A DNA stretch of 64,000 nucleotides from Quercus robur (taxonomy: Eukaryota > Streptophyta > Magnoliopsida > Fagales > Fagaceae): assembly GCF_932294415.1 (NCBI RefSeq), contig NC_065543.1, positions 28,725,530-28,789,529 on the forward strand, in the 5' to 3' direction. Of this stretch, positions 44,316 through 56,600 are shown piece by piece; position 1 is the first letter of the stretch; each line of letters starts with the position of its first letter. A model generated the notes under the pieces. That model ran no database searches and was not told the origin of the DNA. It saw only the letters and a list, made by a program, of their open reading frames with translations. A program made the translations under genes and the position numbers.

Positions 44316-47300
44316 ATGGAGTCGGCAAAGATATCAGAGCTAAAGCAATTCGTAAGCGAATGCAAGTCTAACCCCTCACTTATCCACAACCCCTCTCTTG
44401 CTTTCTTCAAGTCCTATCTCCAAAGGTGCTTTTACTTTTACTATATATATATATACTTCTTATATTAATTGATTTTAATTCTCTGTTTGATTGAGAGTCA
44501 CGTTGGAATTTCTTTTTTGCTTGAAGCTTGGGAGCTCGAATTCCACCAGAACCAAAAACGGTGAGTCCTTTTAAATATCAAACTACTACTATTCTTTTAG
44601 CAGCTTCAATTCAATTAGCCTTGGCAATTTACAATCTACAGGATTTTTTTTTTTTTTTTTTGAATTTAAATATATTATTTTAGTACAAACTACTAGTATC
44701 TGTTGCTTAGATCAAAACAAGACAAAAGGGATACTGCCTAAAACAGTTATTTATTTGTATAGAGACCTCAAAATCAATTACTTAAAAGAGTACATGATTA
44801 GTCTGCTCAACACCATTTACGAAGCACGGACACTTCATTTAGGGTTCCGTATCTGTCTGTGGTGTACAGGCCATTTTATGTTTATAATTTCTCAGAAATT
44901 GCTCATGTCGCGGTGTTGCTTCAATGGTCCTATTAACCTAGGATGCACGGTTCATTTGGGGTCTCGTAGTCTAGTTGTATTTGTGTCATAATGGTGTCCT
45001 ATCTGTCGTATAATGTTATAATTTTCCAAAAATTGCTTGTGTTGCTGTATTGTACCCGTACCCTTGATCGTGTCTGTGCATCCTAGCGCTTAACCTTTCA
45101 TTTCTCCCATCAGTTTCTTTGTAGTTCATTTTGCTAGATATTTGTGATAATGCATGCTCTGATTATTAGAAGAGTAATATGCAGGAAAAAGGTGGTGACA
45201 AAATGTCAGGCACTGGGGAACATTTTGATGCCAAAAATCCTCATACAGCTACTGAAGATGATGATGATGATGAAATTGTTGAGTCTGATATTGAGTTGGA
45301 TGTTACTGATGTTGTGGAGCCTGATAATGATCCTCCACAAAAGGTGGGTGGTATAAAAAATTGGTTGAGGATGCTTAGGCCTGATATTTTTGCCTGTTTT
45401 ATAATTGAATTAGTCTTCAAACTATTAGATTTGTGTATTATTTAATGTCAGATGGGAAACCCTTCCATTGAAGTTACAGAAGAGAATCGGGAAGCTGCGC
45501 AACTTGAAAAATCAAAAGCTATGGTTGCTATCTCTGAAGGCATGGCGTCCTTTGTTATTATTAACATTTTCAATTGAACATTTCTTTGGTTATGTTTTTT
45601 GGCAGCTTTTCTGTCTGTTAATTAGATCCTGTATTTCAGGTAAAATGGATGAAGCCATAGATCATCTAACTGAAGCCATCATGCTGAACCCAACTTCAGC
45701 AATATTATATGCAAGTCGAGGTAATAGTTTTCAAATGAAAGTTTCTTAATTTATTGTGTCAACCTTCTTTGGCCTTTATTGTCTGGCCTTACCCCATCAC
45801 TGCTTTATTCTCATGGAAGCCTAATTTTCACATTTTCAGCAAGTGTCTTTGTCAAATTGAAAAAACCAAATGCTGCAATCTGTGATGCTGATGCAGCTTT
45901 ACAGGTTGGTTAATGGCCCTTAAAATCGGCACATGAAGTTTCTCTTAAAATTAGAAATGAACTAATCATGCATCTTACTTTATAATTTATAATGTCTGAC
46001 ACTAATCTGATTCCCAGAACTCTGTTTATGCGTTCTTTAGATGTAAAGATCTATATTTGTTTGTCTAGATCAACCCTGACTCAGCAAAAGGATATAAAAT
46101 ACGAGGAATGGCAAGGGCCATTTTGGGCCGGTGGGAAGAATCAGCAAGTGATCTGCATGTAGCATCAACATTGGACTATGATGAGGAGATTGGTTTGGTG
46201 CTTAAAAAGGTAAAGCATCTTCTTTTGATTTGAAAAGTTGCCAAAGGAATTGTTGCTTGACAATTTGTTCATTGGTAGGTTGAACCCAATGCCCGCAAAA
46301 TTGAAGAGCATCACAGGAAATACGAACGCTTGCGGAAAGAAAGGGAGCTTAAAAAAGCTGAACGTGAAAGGAAAAGGCCTCAAGCTGAAGCAGTAAGTAG
46401 AGTAAACATCATTTTATTTGTTTCATTTCCATTTCCTTTTCTGTGTTACATAATATTACATCAAATAAAACTTGGTATATCTAATAATGTTAGCTAGATG
46501 CTTTCATCTTTAGCAGATTCGGTGTGGGTTGTTGTCAAGTTCTAAGTCATTTATAAAAATCCTCTCATTTATTAGGTAGAAAGTGGATCGGGCTAACTTT
46601 ATGGTTAAGTCCATTGGCAACATTTATATCAATTAAATGTCATATTTATGTATGAAGTGTAAACTAGGCCTCAAATCAGAGCTTTGCTATTAGAATTTGT
46701 TTTTCCTTTTTTGCCTTTTGGAGTTGCTGAGGGATTTTGGATTTGTTCAGGGTTGGGAATTGTTATACTTAATGGTCAGAAATCTCAAGTAATTGAATGA
46801 TCACTCCCTGTTTTTTTTGGATTATTATGATCATTCCCTGTTTATCCCCATGCTGGTTCAATGTATCGCCTATATTAGAGATTGATAACTTTGATTCTGA
46901 TTCTTATAGCTCTTTTGAATTTTGTGCAGGATCGAGATGCATTGTCTGCTTTAAAGGACGGTATGGCTGCTGATTCCCCTTTCCATTTATAATGTCTTCA
47001 AATGCCGGATTAACTGTTTGCTTTTTTAAGAAGGTCTATTGATTGTCAGAAGAAGGCCCTGTCAATAAGAATCATATCCCTAGAATCTTATCCTATAGGT
47101 TGGGTTACAACTTGTAACTCATACTATATATGCATATAAGTATTTTGATTCAGAGCTTTATCAATAGAACAAAATTAGAGTAGAGTATCAAAAAATCTGC
47201 AAACCTTGTTATGGGTTATACACAGTTTGGTAATTATATTATCATTAAGTAGTAATTTCTGTTAGTTGTGAAAATCAACAAGACAAAACAAAATGGTTGA

Positions 47301-47320
47301 TTATTAATATTCTTTTTAAT

Positions 47321-47363
<43 letters not shown>

Positions 47364-50300
47364 GGCAGATCTGGACAGCTGAGATTTTATGGGATTAAGA
47401 ATAGCGTTTGGTGGGAGAAGGGCTAGAAAATAGTAAGGAGTATGCGGTTTCTTATGCTGAAAAGGAATAGTTAGGATTTAGAGATGAAATAAAGGGGGAA
47501 AACTAAGACTTGGGTTCCTGTTCCAGAGATGTGAATAATAATATAAACTGTATTTTTACTATTTGAGGGTTATTTGATGGATTTGTGGTTTAGGGTTTTG
47601 AAGTTTTGGATTTAGGATTTAAAAGGAGACAAACCACTATCTGTGTTTTCAAGGTTTTAAGCTATTGTTCAAGAACAGAATGGAAAATAATGAACTTCTA
47701 GATATCACACCTAGGATTTCCTTGGCATCACAGCTTAGAGAAGGTTGTATCACACAAACTCAAAAAAGCATTGTCATTTCAAGTAGAACCATGTCGGCAA
47801 GTCACTACATCCAAGCAGAGCTATATTTTAGAACATGTTTAGCTTAGCTTGTGAATATTTTAGCACGCATCAAATTTATTCACCCATGTGCTTAGGATCT
47901 AGTTAGTTATGGTGATGACATCACAACTAACTCTTTGTTGTATAAATAGCCATGCTATGGCCTTGTAAAGGAAGATTTTGATGAATGAGAATTTCGTCTT
48001 TATGACGTGTTTTGAGGCGCAGAATATCTTCCTTAGGGTTAAGGATTACCTCCCCACCTGCCAAAACCAATCATTTTCACCCTTTCTTTGAAGGAACCTG
48101 TGATGTTATTGCATTACCTTTGCGATCTTCATGACTCCACCCTTTGATGAATAAGTACAGCCTAAATCATCTAATAATCCCAAAGAAATTAAGGGTTCTC
48201 AACATGTATGACACGTCTAAGGTCTCTTAACAACTCGATCAAACATCTTGATCTTGACAGTACCAATCCCAATGATCGGGCAAGCAACAAAGTTGCCCAT
48301 TAGGACAATAACTATATTGCAAGGTGTTTATGTGCCAAACCATTCTTTCCTTGGTAAATATGGTATGAACATGTGAAATCTAAAATTTATGATTTTGATT
48401 GAGCATCATTACCTGATGAGACTTAAAGTAGATATGCATCAACCTCACTGTTAGATTTTTCTTTCGCGATATTGGCTGATTTTGAGGGTCTCCTTTTCAT
48501 TCTTCCTCTCTTCTTTCACACTGATATTTGTGATCTCTTTCTATTGGAGTTCCTTTTAACTTTGCATGTTTCATCTACCCTGATTGTTTGACTCTGACTT
48601 TTCAAGTCAATTAAGAGTCATCACCATTCTTCATTATCTGTGTGTGTGTGTGTGTGTGTGTGTGTTTCAAGTTCTAAAGTCTCCTTCCCATGCATCAAGG
48701 TAGTCATCAGATGATCAAAAGATGTGGGGAGCAATGCTAATAGAAGTATTGCTTTATCTTCCTCCTCAAGCTTTACCCTGAAATTTGATAGCTGCGTATT
48801 CAACATGTTAAACACATTGACATGCTCCAACAAATCTGAATAGTCCTTCATCTGCTAACTGTAAAGTTGCTTCTTCATGTACAACACTTTGTTAGATTCT
48901 TTTTCGTACAGAGACTTTTTAATTTATTCCAAATCTGCTCTACTGTCTGTACTTATAGGATGTTGTGAATTACCTCATCACCCAGGTTTAAAACGAATTG
49001 CATTGGCTTCATTTTCATCTATCTTTTTCCAATCTTCGTCACTCAAAATTTTTGAGCTTCTTTTCCTTCCCAAGCAAGCCTTATGAACTCTTGTTGGATT
49101 AAGAGATCCTTCATCTTCCTTTTCCAATGAGAACAATTTTCCTTACCACAAAAGTTCTCTATGTCATACTTGGTTTTTGTCATCTTCACTGTAACCATTC
49201 AATGATAACCTTGTTTTGATACCATTTGTGTAAATAGCACTCTCAAGATTCAAACCTATAACTGTAAAGATAAAATAAATCAACAAGCACACACAAAATG
49301 AACAAGAAAGTTTCACTATAAAAATAGGGATATTACAACAGTGACAAGGACTTTCTCAAGAAACCTAAACCCCTAGATATACCATAGTCTCTCTCTCTCA
49401 AATATCACAGGCATACAACAAGAGAAGATAATGTTTCTTGAATCTATTCTTGAGCTGCAACACTAGAGAGAACACATACAAACCAAGGGAGCAAGCCCAT
49501 ATATAATTATATATGTTTGAAATAATTCAGTATCGATCGAAAGTCCTAATACCACTTGTACACGGCGAAGGCCCAATGAAAACCTAATACAAGTCAAACT
49601 TAGTTTCAAAGTTGTAACCAACTTAATTTGAACTCCAAGAAATTAAGCCACTTCAAAACACATGGAACTTAAAATAGCAGCTCTTGAACCCCCTCCCCTA
49701 ACTCTATCCCTCTTTTCCGCTGGAAGCCCCAGAAATTATTTGTACTCTCTCTCTCTCTCTCTCTCTCTCATGGTGCCCTATAAGTTACCTTATATTGGAC
49801 ATCAACGATGCTGCCTTAACTACACCCAGGAGAATGGGTTTTGGGATGACTCCATGTTCAAGGGGGTGAACAGATTTATGAGGCTTTTGGATGATGAGAT
49901 GGAGAACAACTACACCCAGGAGAACGGGTTTTGGGTTGAGTCCATGTTAAAGGGGATGAACAGATTTATGAGGCTTTTGGATGATGAGATGGAGAACGGC
50001 TTCTATAAGATGAAGATGTAGTAAGTTATTAGATAAATTTTTATACTTTTGATTTTTGTAGGAAGTTTTGTTTTGGGATTTTTGTTTCTGTTGGAATTTG
50101 ATTGGGAATATAAGAATTAATAAATAGTGAGATGGGTAAATTATTATTATTATTATTTTTTCTATAAAAGAGAGTTTTAAGTTTTGTGGTTGCATATTTT
50201 TGGGGTGGTGTTTGATGATTGAATTTCAATCTTTTTGGGCATTTGACTGTTGGGGTGCTTTGAGGCTAGAGGAATAGTTAAGAGTTCCCTTTTGTAGTTG

Positions 50301-50776
50301 ACCATCTCGATTGACAGATAGTAAGCCGAAGCTCCCTTTGCTATAACTTCTAGTATGTCAAAACCACTTTGAGGCATGAAGTTATATGATAATTTGTTTG
50401 CACTTATTTATTGGAGGTTATCTTTTCATGCTTTGTGATTATAACAGGGGAGGTTATCAGTATTCACTCTGTTAGTGAACTGGAACCAAAGTTGAATGCT
50501 GCTTCAAAAACAGCTCGCCTGGCAATCCTATACTTCACTGCAACATGGTGTGGTCCTTGCCGTATGATTTCTCCTCTTTACACAAGCTTAGCTGGCAAGT
50601 ACCCAAAAGTTGTTTTCCTGAAAGTTGACATAGATGAGGCGAAGGACGTAGCCGCACGCTGGAATATTAGTAGCGTTCCAACCTTTTTCTTTCTTAAAAA
50701 TGGTAAGGAGGTTGACAAGGTTGTTGGGGCAGACAAAAGTGCTCTTGAAAGGAAGATCGCACAGCATGCAGGATAG
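44316..50776 (+). CDS. TDX: TPR repeat-containing thioredoxin (TDX / Hip-like), 10 exons
   Basis: Spliced CDS of 1152 nt, 383 residues. Exons: 44316-44425, 44527-44560, 45185-45343, 45452-45539, 45640-45720, 45840-45904, 46069-46209, 46279-46392, 46930-46960, 50448-50776. All phases agree. Residues 1-45 form the Hip N-terminal dimerisation region ([13 protein letters not shown]). Residues 70-100 are acidic (EDDDDDE). About 110-226 are three TPRs ([24 protein letters not shown]), and 227-264 is a charged helix ([18 protein letters not shown]). Residues 276-383 are a thioredoxin domain with the active site WCGPC at 308-312 and the cis-Pro loop (SVPTFFF). In Arabidopsis this family is the Hsp70-binding TPR-thioredoxin TDX, a redox-controlled foldase/holdase chaperone of the cytosol. 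Intron 4 uses a GC donor (AAG, GCATGG). Intron 9 is 3487 bp and holds transposon remains. Confidence 0.95.
47860..48080 (+). repeat. Possible LTR remnant in TDX intron 9
   Basis: Has LTR-like signals: TTGTATAAATAGCC at about 47937, then a stretch (TGAATGAGAATTTCGTC..) like the transcribed end of plant LTRs. No paired LTR or target duplication was found. It differs from the LTR at 49227. Low confidence. Confidence 0.3.
48090..49226 (-). pseudogene. Ty1/copia gag-pol remnant in TDX intron 9
   Basis: Reading from the LTR on the minus strand: PBS-like TGGTATCAAAACAAGG, then a gag start ([11 protein letters not shown]), then at 48851-48621 the copia gag core ([43 protein letters not shown]). Further on (about 48300-48100) are pre-integrase fragments ([22 protein letters not shown]). 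Many stops are present and much of pol is missing. Confidence 0.75.
49227..49662 (-). repeat. Copia LTR in TDX intron 9
   Basis: On the minus strand it begins TGTGTTTTGAAG and ends TTTACACA, directly followed by the PBS-like site. A TATA-like tract lies near 49500. 436 bp. The partner LTR was not found. Confidence 0.65.
49662..50021 (+). other. Intronic ORF with two 30-residue tandem repeats
   Basis: A 119-residue frame. From residue 53, the unit [26 protein letters not shown] occurs twice (49818-49907 and 49908-49997). The two 90-bp units differ at about five bases, four of which change the amino acid. An upstream CT microsatellite and absence of a known family argue for caution. It could be part of an unannotated exon, a captured gene fragment or a chance frame on a duplicated segment. 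Confidence 0.35.
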
Positions 50777-53590
50777 ATGTGAACTAATTTTAGATCAGAA
50801 CATGGATTCCAGTTATTTCTTGTTGCACTTGCCTTATGTTGTTTGATTTTGTCTATTATGTTGTACATGGAACATATGCCTGTGAAGATAGTGCCGGTTC
50901 TTGTATCTGATATGCTGAGTTGTGTTCACTGCGATTATAATAAAAATAAATTTGCTTCTAATTTCCGTGACAAATTTTTTCTTACTCTTTTTGAAAAGTG
51001 GGCACCTATGGCCTACTTTTGGTGTCCCAGCATCAGGGAGTTCTATCTTGATTTGGTTTGTGCAAATAGAATATGCGTTTTGCTTTAGCTCAGTTTCGCT
51101 TACACAGTCGAGTCTTGCATGCCTTTGGATACAAGGGATGTGGATGAACTTGAAGTTTTTGAGCAACTCCCTCTTAAAAGTTTATATTGACTGTGGCAGA
51201 ATTAAATATGTGCTGTTTGAGGTTAATGGTAGGTGGTAGGTTTTGGGTGGCGATGGGTGGAAATTGGTCAGAACGGTGGTGGTGGATGCGTGGCAGATTT
51301 GCGTGGCGTTGGGTGGAAGAATGAGCTCAATCGAGCTCTTTTGCTCAAAATGGGGCTCTTTTCAAACTTCAAAGCAACAACTTAGGCTGCCCATTTTTTA
51401 TGGCCGAGGCCGAGTGTTACAAGAAATTTATAGAATCTTTTAATTTTACAATGTTAACTATTTTTGTCTCAACTGTTGCTCAAAATATATTTTTGCCTCA
51501 ACTAGTCACGGACCTCGCGCGTGATAATATTTTTAGGGTAGTCTCATTAATATATATACATTTTTCAATTTGGACTAATTTAATAAATAATAATGTAATT
51601 CACAATTATATTTTCATTTATTATATATAGCAATAATCACAAATGTAATATATATAATTTCTGTCGTATCAAAATCAAAACAATACAATTTTTCTCAAGA
51701 ATTTAAAAAGTAAGTTAGTGAAGATATTATTTTTTTATTAATTTTTTTTATAATATTTTGTATATTATCGAAAACGCATATAAAATTTAAAAATGATTCT
51801 TTTAGTTTTAAATAAACTTTCTCAAACCCAATTTTTTCTACCATACAATCAAAAACACTAAGAAACATAACTAAAAAAATTAATAAAACTCATCAAAACT
51901 AAAATTTAAAATAAAAAAGAAAGGGAAGAATAAAGGATTGTAATAATTTTTCCTTTAAAAAAAAAGAGTACAATTTCAAAGGGAAAAAAAGTAGAGAATT
52001 TTTTTTGAAAAAAGAAGTATTGTGTTAATCCTATCATATTCTAATCTAGCTTTTAATCCAAACTGTCAAAGGGAAATGTAGGACCTAATAATAAGTTCTT
52101 CCTTTTTTGGTTACTATGGGACAGTCAAAGCGCACCGGACCCAATTTCAACATTTTCTTTGCCCTTTTTTCTAGTTAAAATGTTTTTTTTTTTTTTTTTT
52201 GAGAAATAGTTAAAATAATTTTGTTGGCCTTATGGGGGGATAGTACTTAGTGGTCACCCTATGGGGTCGCTGTAATGTGCAAGCATGGTATATTGGTGCT
52301 TGACAGCCCAGCCTGTGGGACAATGCATTGCAAAACCTCTTATGCTCACTTGCAACATGTATAGAGGCCGGACTTTGCGTCCTGCAAAAACTAAAGTGTG
52401 TCTCTTCTTAACATAAATTGGTTTTAGAAGTAGTGGTTAGCGTAGCAGTCTTAACAAATTTCAAGAAAAAAAAAAAAACCTTTAGAATTGGATACTTTTT
52501 TGCCCCCTAAATTGCAGGTAGAGATTGTCCTACCTTCCTAAAAAGATAGTTAAATGATGACTTTACCCATATGTTTGGATGAAGGAAAATGAGAGGAAGT
52601 AAGGAGAGGCGCAAGAAGTATATTTTAATAACATTACCCATATGTTTGAATATATTATATTTTAATATATTCTAACCATCTTCTTCTCTACTTTCCTCTC
52701 CTATTTCTCTATCTCCCCCATTCCATACATAGATGTGTCCTAGATTTGCTATGACAAATGCTTTAGTCAAGCTCAAGATATATAAAAAAAATCAAGCTAA
52801 TTTGATAGGATGGACAGGTGGACACTGTATGCTCCAAGTTTCTCCTTTTAGGGCTTCAGGAATGGCATATTATAGTTTATAGATAGATATATTTTGTGCT
52901 CAGTCTGTAGTATCTAAGGAGCAATGCTCCCAAGAAGTTGTTATTGTAACGATCCCCACTAGTTGTAGCTCAATTGTGTGAGTAAATGGTTAGGAGTTTG
53001 TCATTTCTACCTTCCTTTTTTTTTTTTTTTCCTTTTATTAAATTTTTAGTTACCCTAGCATTACTTATTTTTTGTACTTGATTATCATAGTACAATATAT
53101 TTGGTTACTTGAGATAATTTGTGAAAGAAGGCACATTGAATTGAACCAGGTCGAAGGGGAGAGTGAAAAGGATGATCTAATTCTTTCTAATTGGGTTCTA
53201 AGTTGTGTGATTTCTGGGAAGCTAGAGATGTACTTTAATGTAACTTGGACATTAAATTAACCATTGATAACAACATTTAAATCAGATTTTGATAATATCA
53301 TGATCAATTATAATAAGAGAAAAGAAGAGGATGTTAAGGTCTGTATTGACCATTTTCCACCGACCATTTTTAAGTTATATGTCATTTTTTTTTCTCTCCT
53401 CTTCTCAACACTAATGGAAGTCAATCTCAAATTAACGAAAACCAACAAGATCATCTTCCATCTACTTTAAAAACTTTAGGTCCTGTTTTAATATTTCAAT
53501 ACTCCCTCATATTAACTTGTACGCAAAAAAACTCAACCCCAAATGGTATCTAAAGCTTCATCTTTTATTTGGATTCATTATCCATTTTAT
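50777..53590. other. TDX 3' UTR and intergenic region
   Basis: The TDX 3' UTR probably ends near the AATAAAAATAAA signal at about 50938-50950. Beyond it the sequence is AT-rich. It includes a Helitron-like end at 51502 and T runs at 52180-52200 and 53015-53035. No gene recognised between TDX and the amine oxidase. Confidence 0.45.
51501..51525 (-). repeat. Helitron-like 3' terminus, degenerate
   Basis: The plus strand reads ACTAGTCACGGACCTCGCGC, so the minus strand ends ..GTGACTAG then T. The GC-rich block is a weak hairpin (TCACG..CGTGA). It resembles the ends at 3152 and 5806. The opposite end was not located. Confidence 0.3.
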
Positions 53591-53651
53591 GATAATCAAT
53601 GACAAAGGATATCATTATTGAATCTGATTTACTACACTATGATGTAAAATC

Positions 53652-56600
53652 TCATGGTTTGTTGGTGCAGTTAGGCCACCGTACAAGATTTGGAGGTCTT
53701 GTTTTAAGGACTGGATTACTATCAAAGAAATTGGTTGGCCGGAGTTCAAACCCACCACTCAAGGTTGGCATCACTGGAAAATCTTCTTGGCAAGGCACAT
53801 GATGAAATCCAGTGGTGTACCATAATACTATGTCCTTGTTTTCAATTTTCCTATTCCTGCATTTATATAAAAAAAAAAAAAAAAAAAAACCAAAAAAAAA
53901 AAAGTGCATTAGAAAACATTAGTCACAAGTACCATAATCAACAATTATTTTCTTGTAAATTTCTAGCTAGCAAAGTTTAAAAGTAGAATAGAGGATTTGT
54001 ATTCATTATCTACTACCTGAGGCTCCAAACTGCTAAGGTATCGTCTCCTTGACTTTGATCAACATATAGTCCTCCTGCCCATTTTTCAGACTTGTTATAC
54101 GGAGTAACCCACACATCATTATTAGTAAAGGCTCCTCGAATTTGTGGATAATCATTGTACGACAAGAGAGGGCGTGTCGCTGATCCAGGAATTAGACGAT
54201 AACCAACATTGTTCCCAACTTTGGTTTTCTTATTAGGATTCACAACTACTAGCTCAGCTGGTTTCAAGCCAAACTGAATTTGGGCATCAGATTCAGTTTT
54301 AGCAATTTCACTCACTACTGTCCAATAACTTTTCCTTGGTGAGCTATGGTTTGTTACTTTGATTGTTTCCAAATTGTTTTTGACAAAGGAATTGTCTTCA
54401 CCATCCACGTCGAGGTCAAGATAGTACGTTAAGAAATGATCATGGTACACACCAATAGTGTTTTCTGCTAACAATGTGCCATGCACATCCTCTTTTATTT
54501 GATCTGTGTGAGTATATATCACACCCTTCATCTCTAGAATTCCTGTTAGTCCAATCTGTTAAGATAGTTTGAGAAAGACTCACAGTAAGAGACATAAATA
54601 AATAGGAAGACATACTATTAATTCATAGGAACTTGCTATGTATACTGACAAAAATTTTAGTTTGATGAAAAATTGACAATAAGTCTGAAGTTATAATAAA
54701 TTTCAAAATCGTTGACTTGTTGTAGTAACAGATTGTGATTGATGTACAATATAAATTATGTCAGTGATAGTTCTAAGTGAAAGTGATATACTAATCAAAA
54801 TTTGCTAGCTCAATATATAATTGTAAAGTTTGTTATGAGATTTATTGGTGTTTGTAGTGTTGATGGAAAAATATTTCGCAAGTTGATAAGATACCCCCAA
54901 TTTGATGGAGCCACTTGGCTTGAATTCCCAATCAATAATGTAATCATAGTTGCCCACAGTTGCGACCATCCTCACCACTAGGCTCACATCTGGCCTAACT
55001 TCCCTAATCTGCAATACCATAAAATTGTCAACTAAAACTACTACTTGTTCAAATAATACAACAACAATCACAATAATATCACTTACAACTTCCCCGGGAA
55101 TACTCGTTTCAGTGTGACGCCACATTATATTTCCAGCATGATTTTCAAATATGCAGAAGGCATTAGATATCTTCACTGGTGTACCATCGCTCGAAGCATA
55201 GTATGCATCTAAAAATACTGCATTGGCAGGGCAATCGGCTAAGGGCTTAAGTGACACTGCAGATTGACCAAACCCAAATTCACCACTATCAAAAAAGGTT
55301 TTGTAGTACCATTCCTCTGTTGGATCCATGTATGGTACAAACAACTCAGATATGAATCCTCTATATAAAACCTGGCGATATTTTTGCTTCTCAAGGTCAT
55401 AAATTGATGCTAGAGAAATTATTGGACCAGCTCGTACGTCGAATCCTAGGTGGAATTTCCAGTTGACCCAACTAAATACAAAGAAAAATTGAGGCTTGTT
55501 AAAATTTTCAGGTTCAAGAACATGTAGTCCTAGCCCAACCCTTTAAATTAGGCCAGGATTGCAATAAGTTTTGTAAAAACTTGTACATAAAATTTGTATT
55601 ATTTCTAAATTCACTCTAAGCCATAGATATAAAAGACTTAGAACAGTCATTTATGTAGCAAATGAATGACATGTTTCCAACTAGCCCAAATGAGGTTTCA
55701 GCAAAAAAAAAAAAAAACTAGCCCAAATGAGGTCGGCTGTGACCAGGTCAACTTCACGAGGTTTGGGCAAACATCCTCAGCATGTGGAGCCAAATATTGT
55801 GCTTTTTCACATTGACGTGTTGCTTGATTGAGTCAAAGTCTAAATGTTTAATATAATAATATCAAACCGAAAAGGACTGCTACAATTTTGGTCCATTGAA
55901 CCTAAATCGTGTAATACTTTTATAAGGCAACTTCAATCGTGTAATACTTTAGTTCTGACACAATTTCAACGTACCATGAAACTTCAATGATACATTTCCG
56001 CCCGCACTGTGTAACCTAGGATTAGGTGAGCTATCTAAACAAAACAAAAAAAAAAAAAAAAAAATGAAAAAGAAAAAAGAAAAAAGAAATCTAAAATTAT
56101 GTAAAACTATCACTGCTTGTTTCATAACTATTCACTTGATAAATTGAAAATAACGAAGAAAAAATAGTGATTTTATGTAAAAATAATAGGTAATTAGTCA
56201 CAATCTAACATACGTGGAGGATAATTGTGACATTTTATGTGATATTAGAATTACTCAAAAAATAGCTTTACTATCACATAAAAATTCACAATTTCAATCA
56301 CAATTATTTTATGATTATGATTTGCCATCTATCTCTTTTGTAGGGAGTTATAGCTCACATTCTGGAGGTGGTATAGGTTGTTTTTATTGCATGTGTTATC
56401 TCCCTCATGATCCCATGCTTTAGGGGTAAGGTTCACCCCATATAAGAGGAAGACACATGCAACGGAAACATGTATTTTCTCTCCCATTCTGCTACTCGTA
56501 AAGTCGTGGCATTTTTACGTGGTTTAAAAATTTTTTAAGAAAAAAGAAACACAAAAGTATTAGGTGAGCTCTGTAGTCCCATCTTTTCAGCATTGATATA

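Larger units (their letters stand above)
46961..50447 (+). other. TDX intron 9, expanded by repeats
   Basis: The 3.5-kb intron separates the TPR part from the thioredoxin exon. It contains a GA microsatellite (about 47323-47360), a GT/TG microsatellite (about 48640-48665), CT repeats (about 49747-49769), a minus-strand copia remnant and a short ORF with two 30-residue repeats. Donor ACG, GTATGG and acceptor TTATAACAG look functional. Confidence 0.8.

Noticed and set aside
46165..46383. 72-codon minus-strand frame across TDX exons 7-8
   Set aside because: Shadow of the TDX coding exons.
50834..51239. Frames in the TDX 3' region on both strands
   Set aside because: No motifs, overlap the 3' UTR and poly(A) signal region; no splice support.
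52975..53000. tRNA A-box-like GTAGCTCAATTG
   Set aside because: No matching B box at the right distance, so no tRNA or SINE is called.
53640..53870. SINE-like repeat shared with 60.8 kb
   Set aside because: On translation both are the last exon of a copper amine oxidase on the minus strand; the shared block is coding homology.
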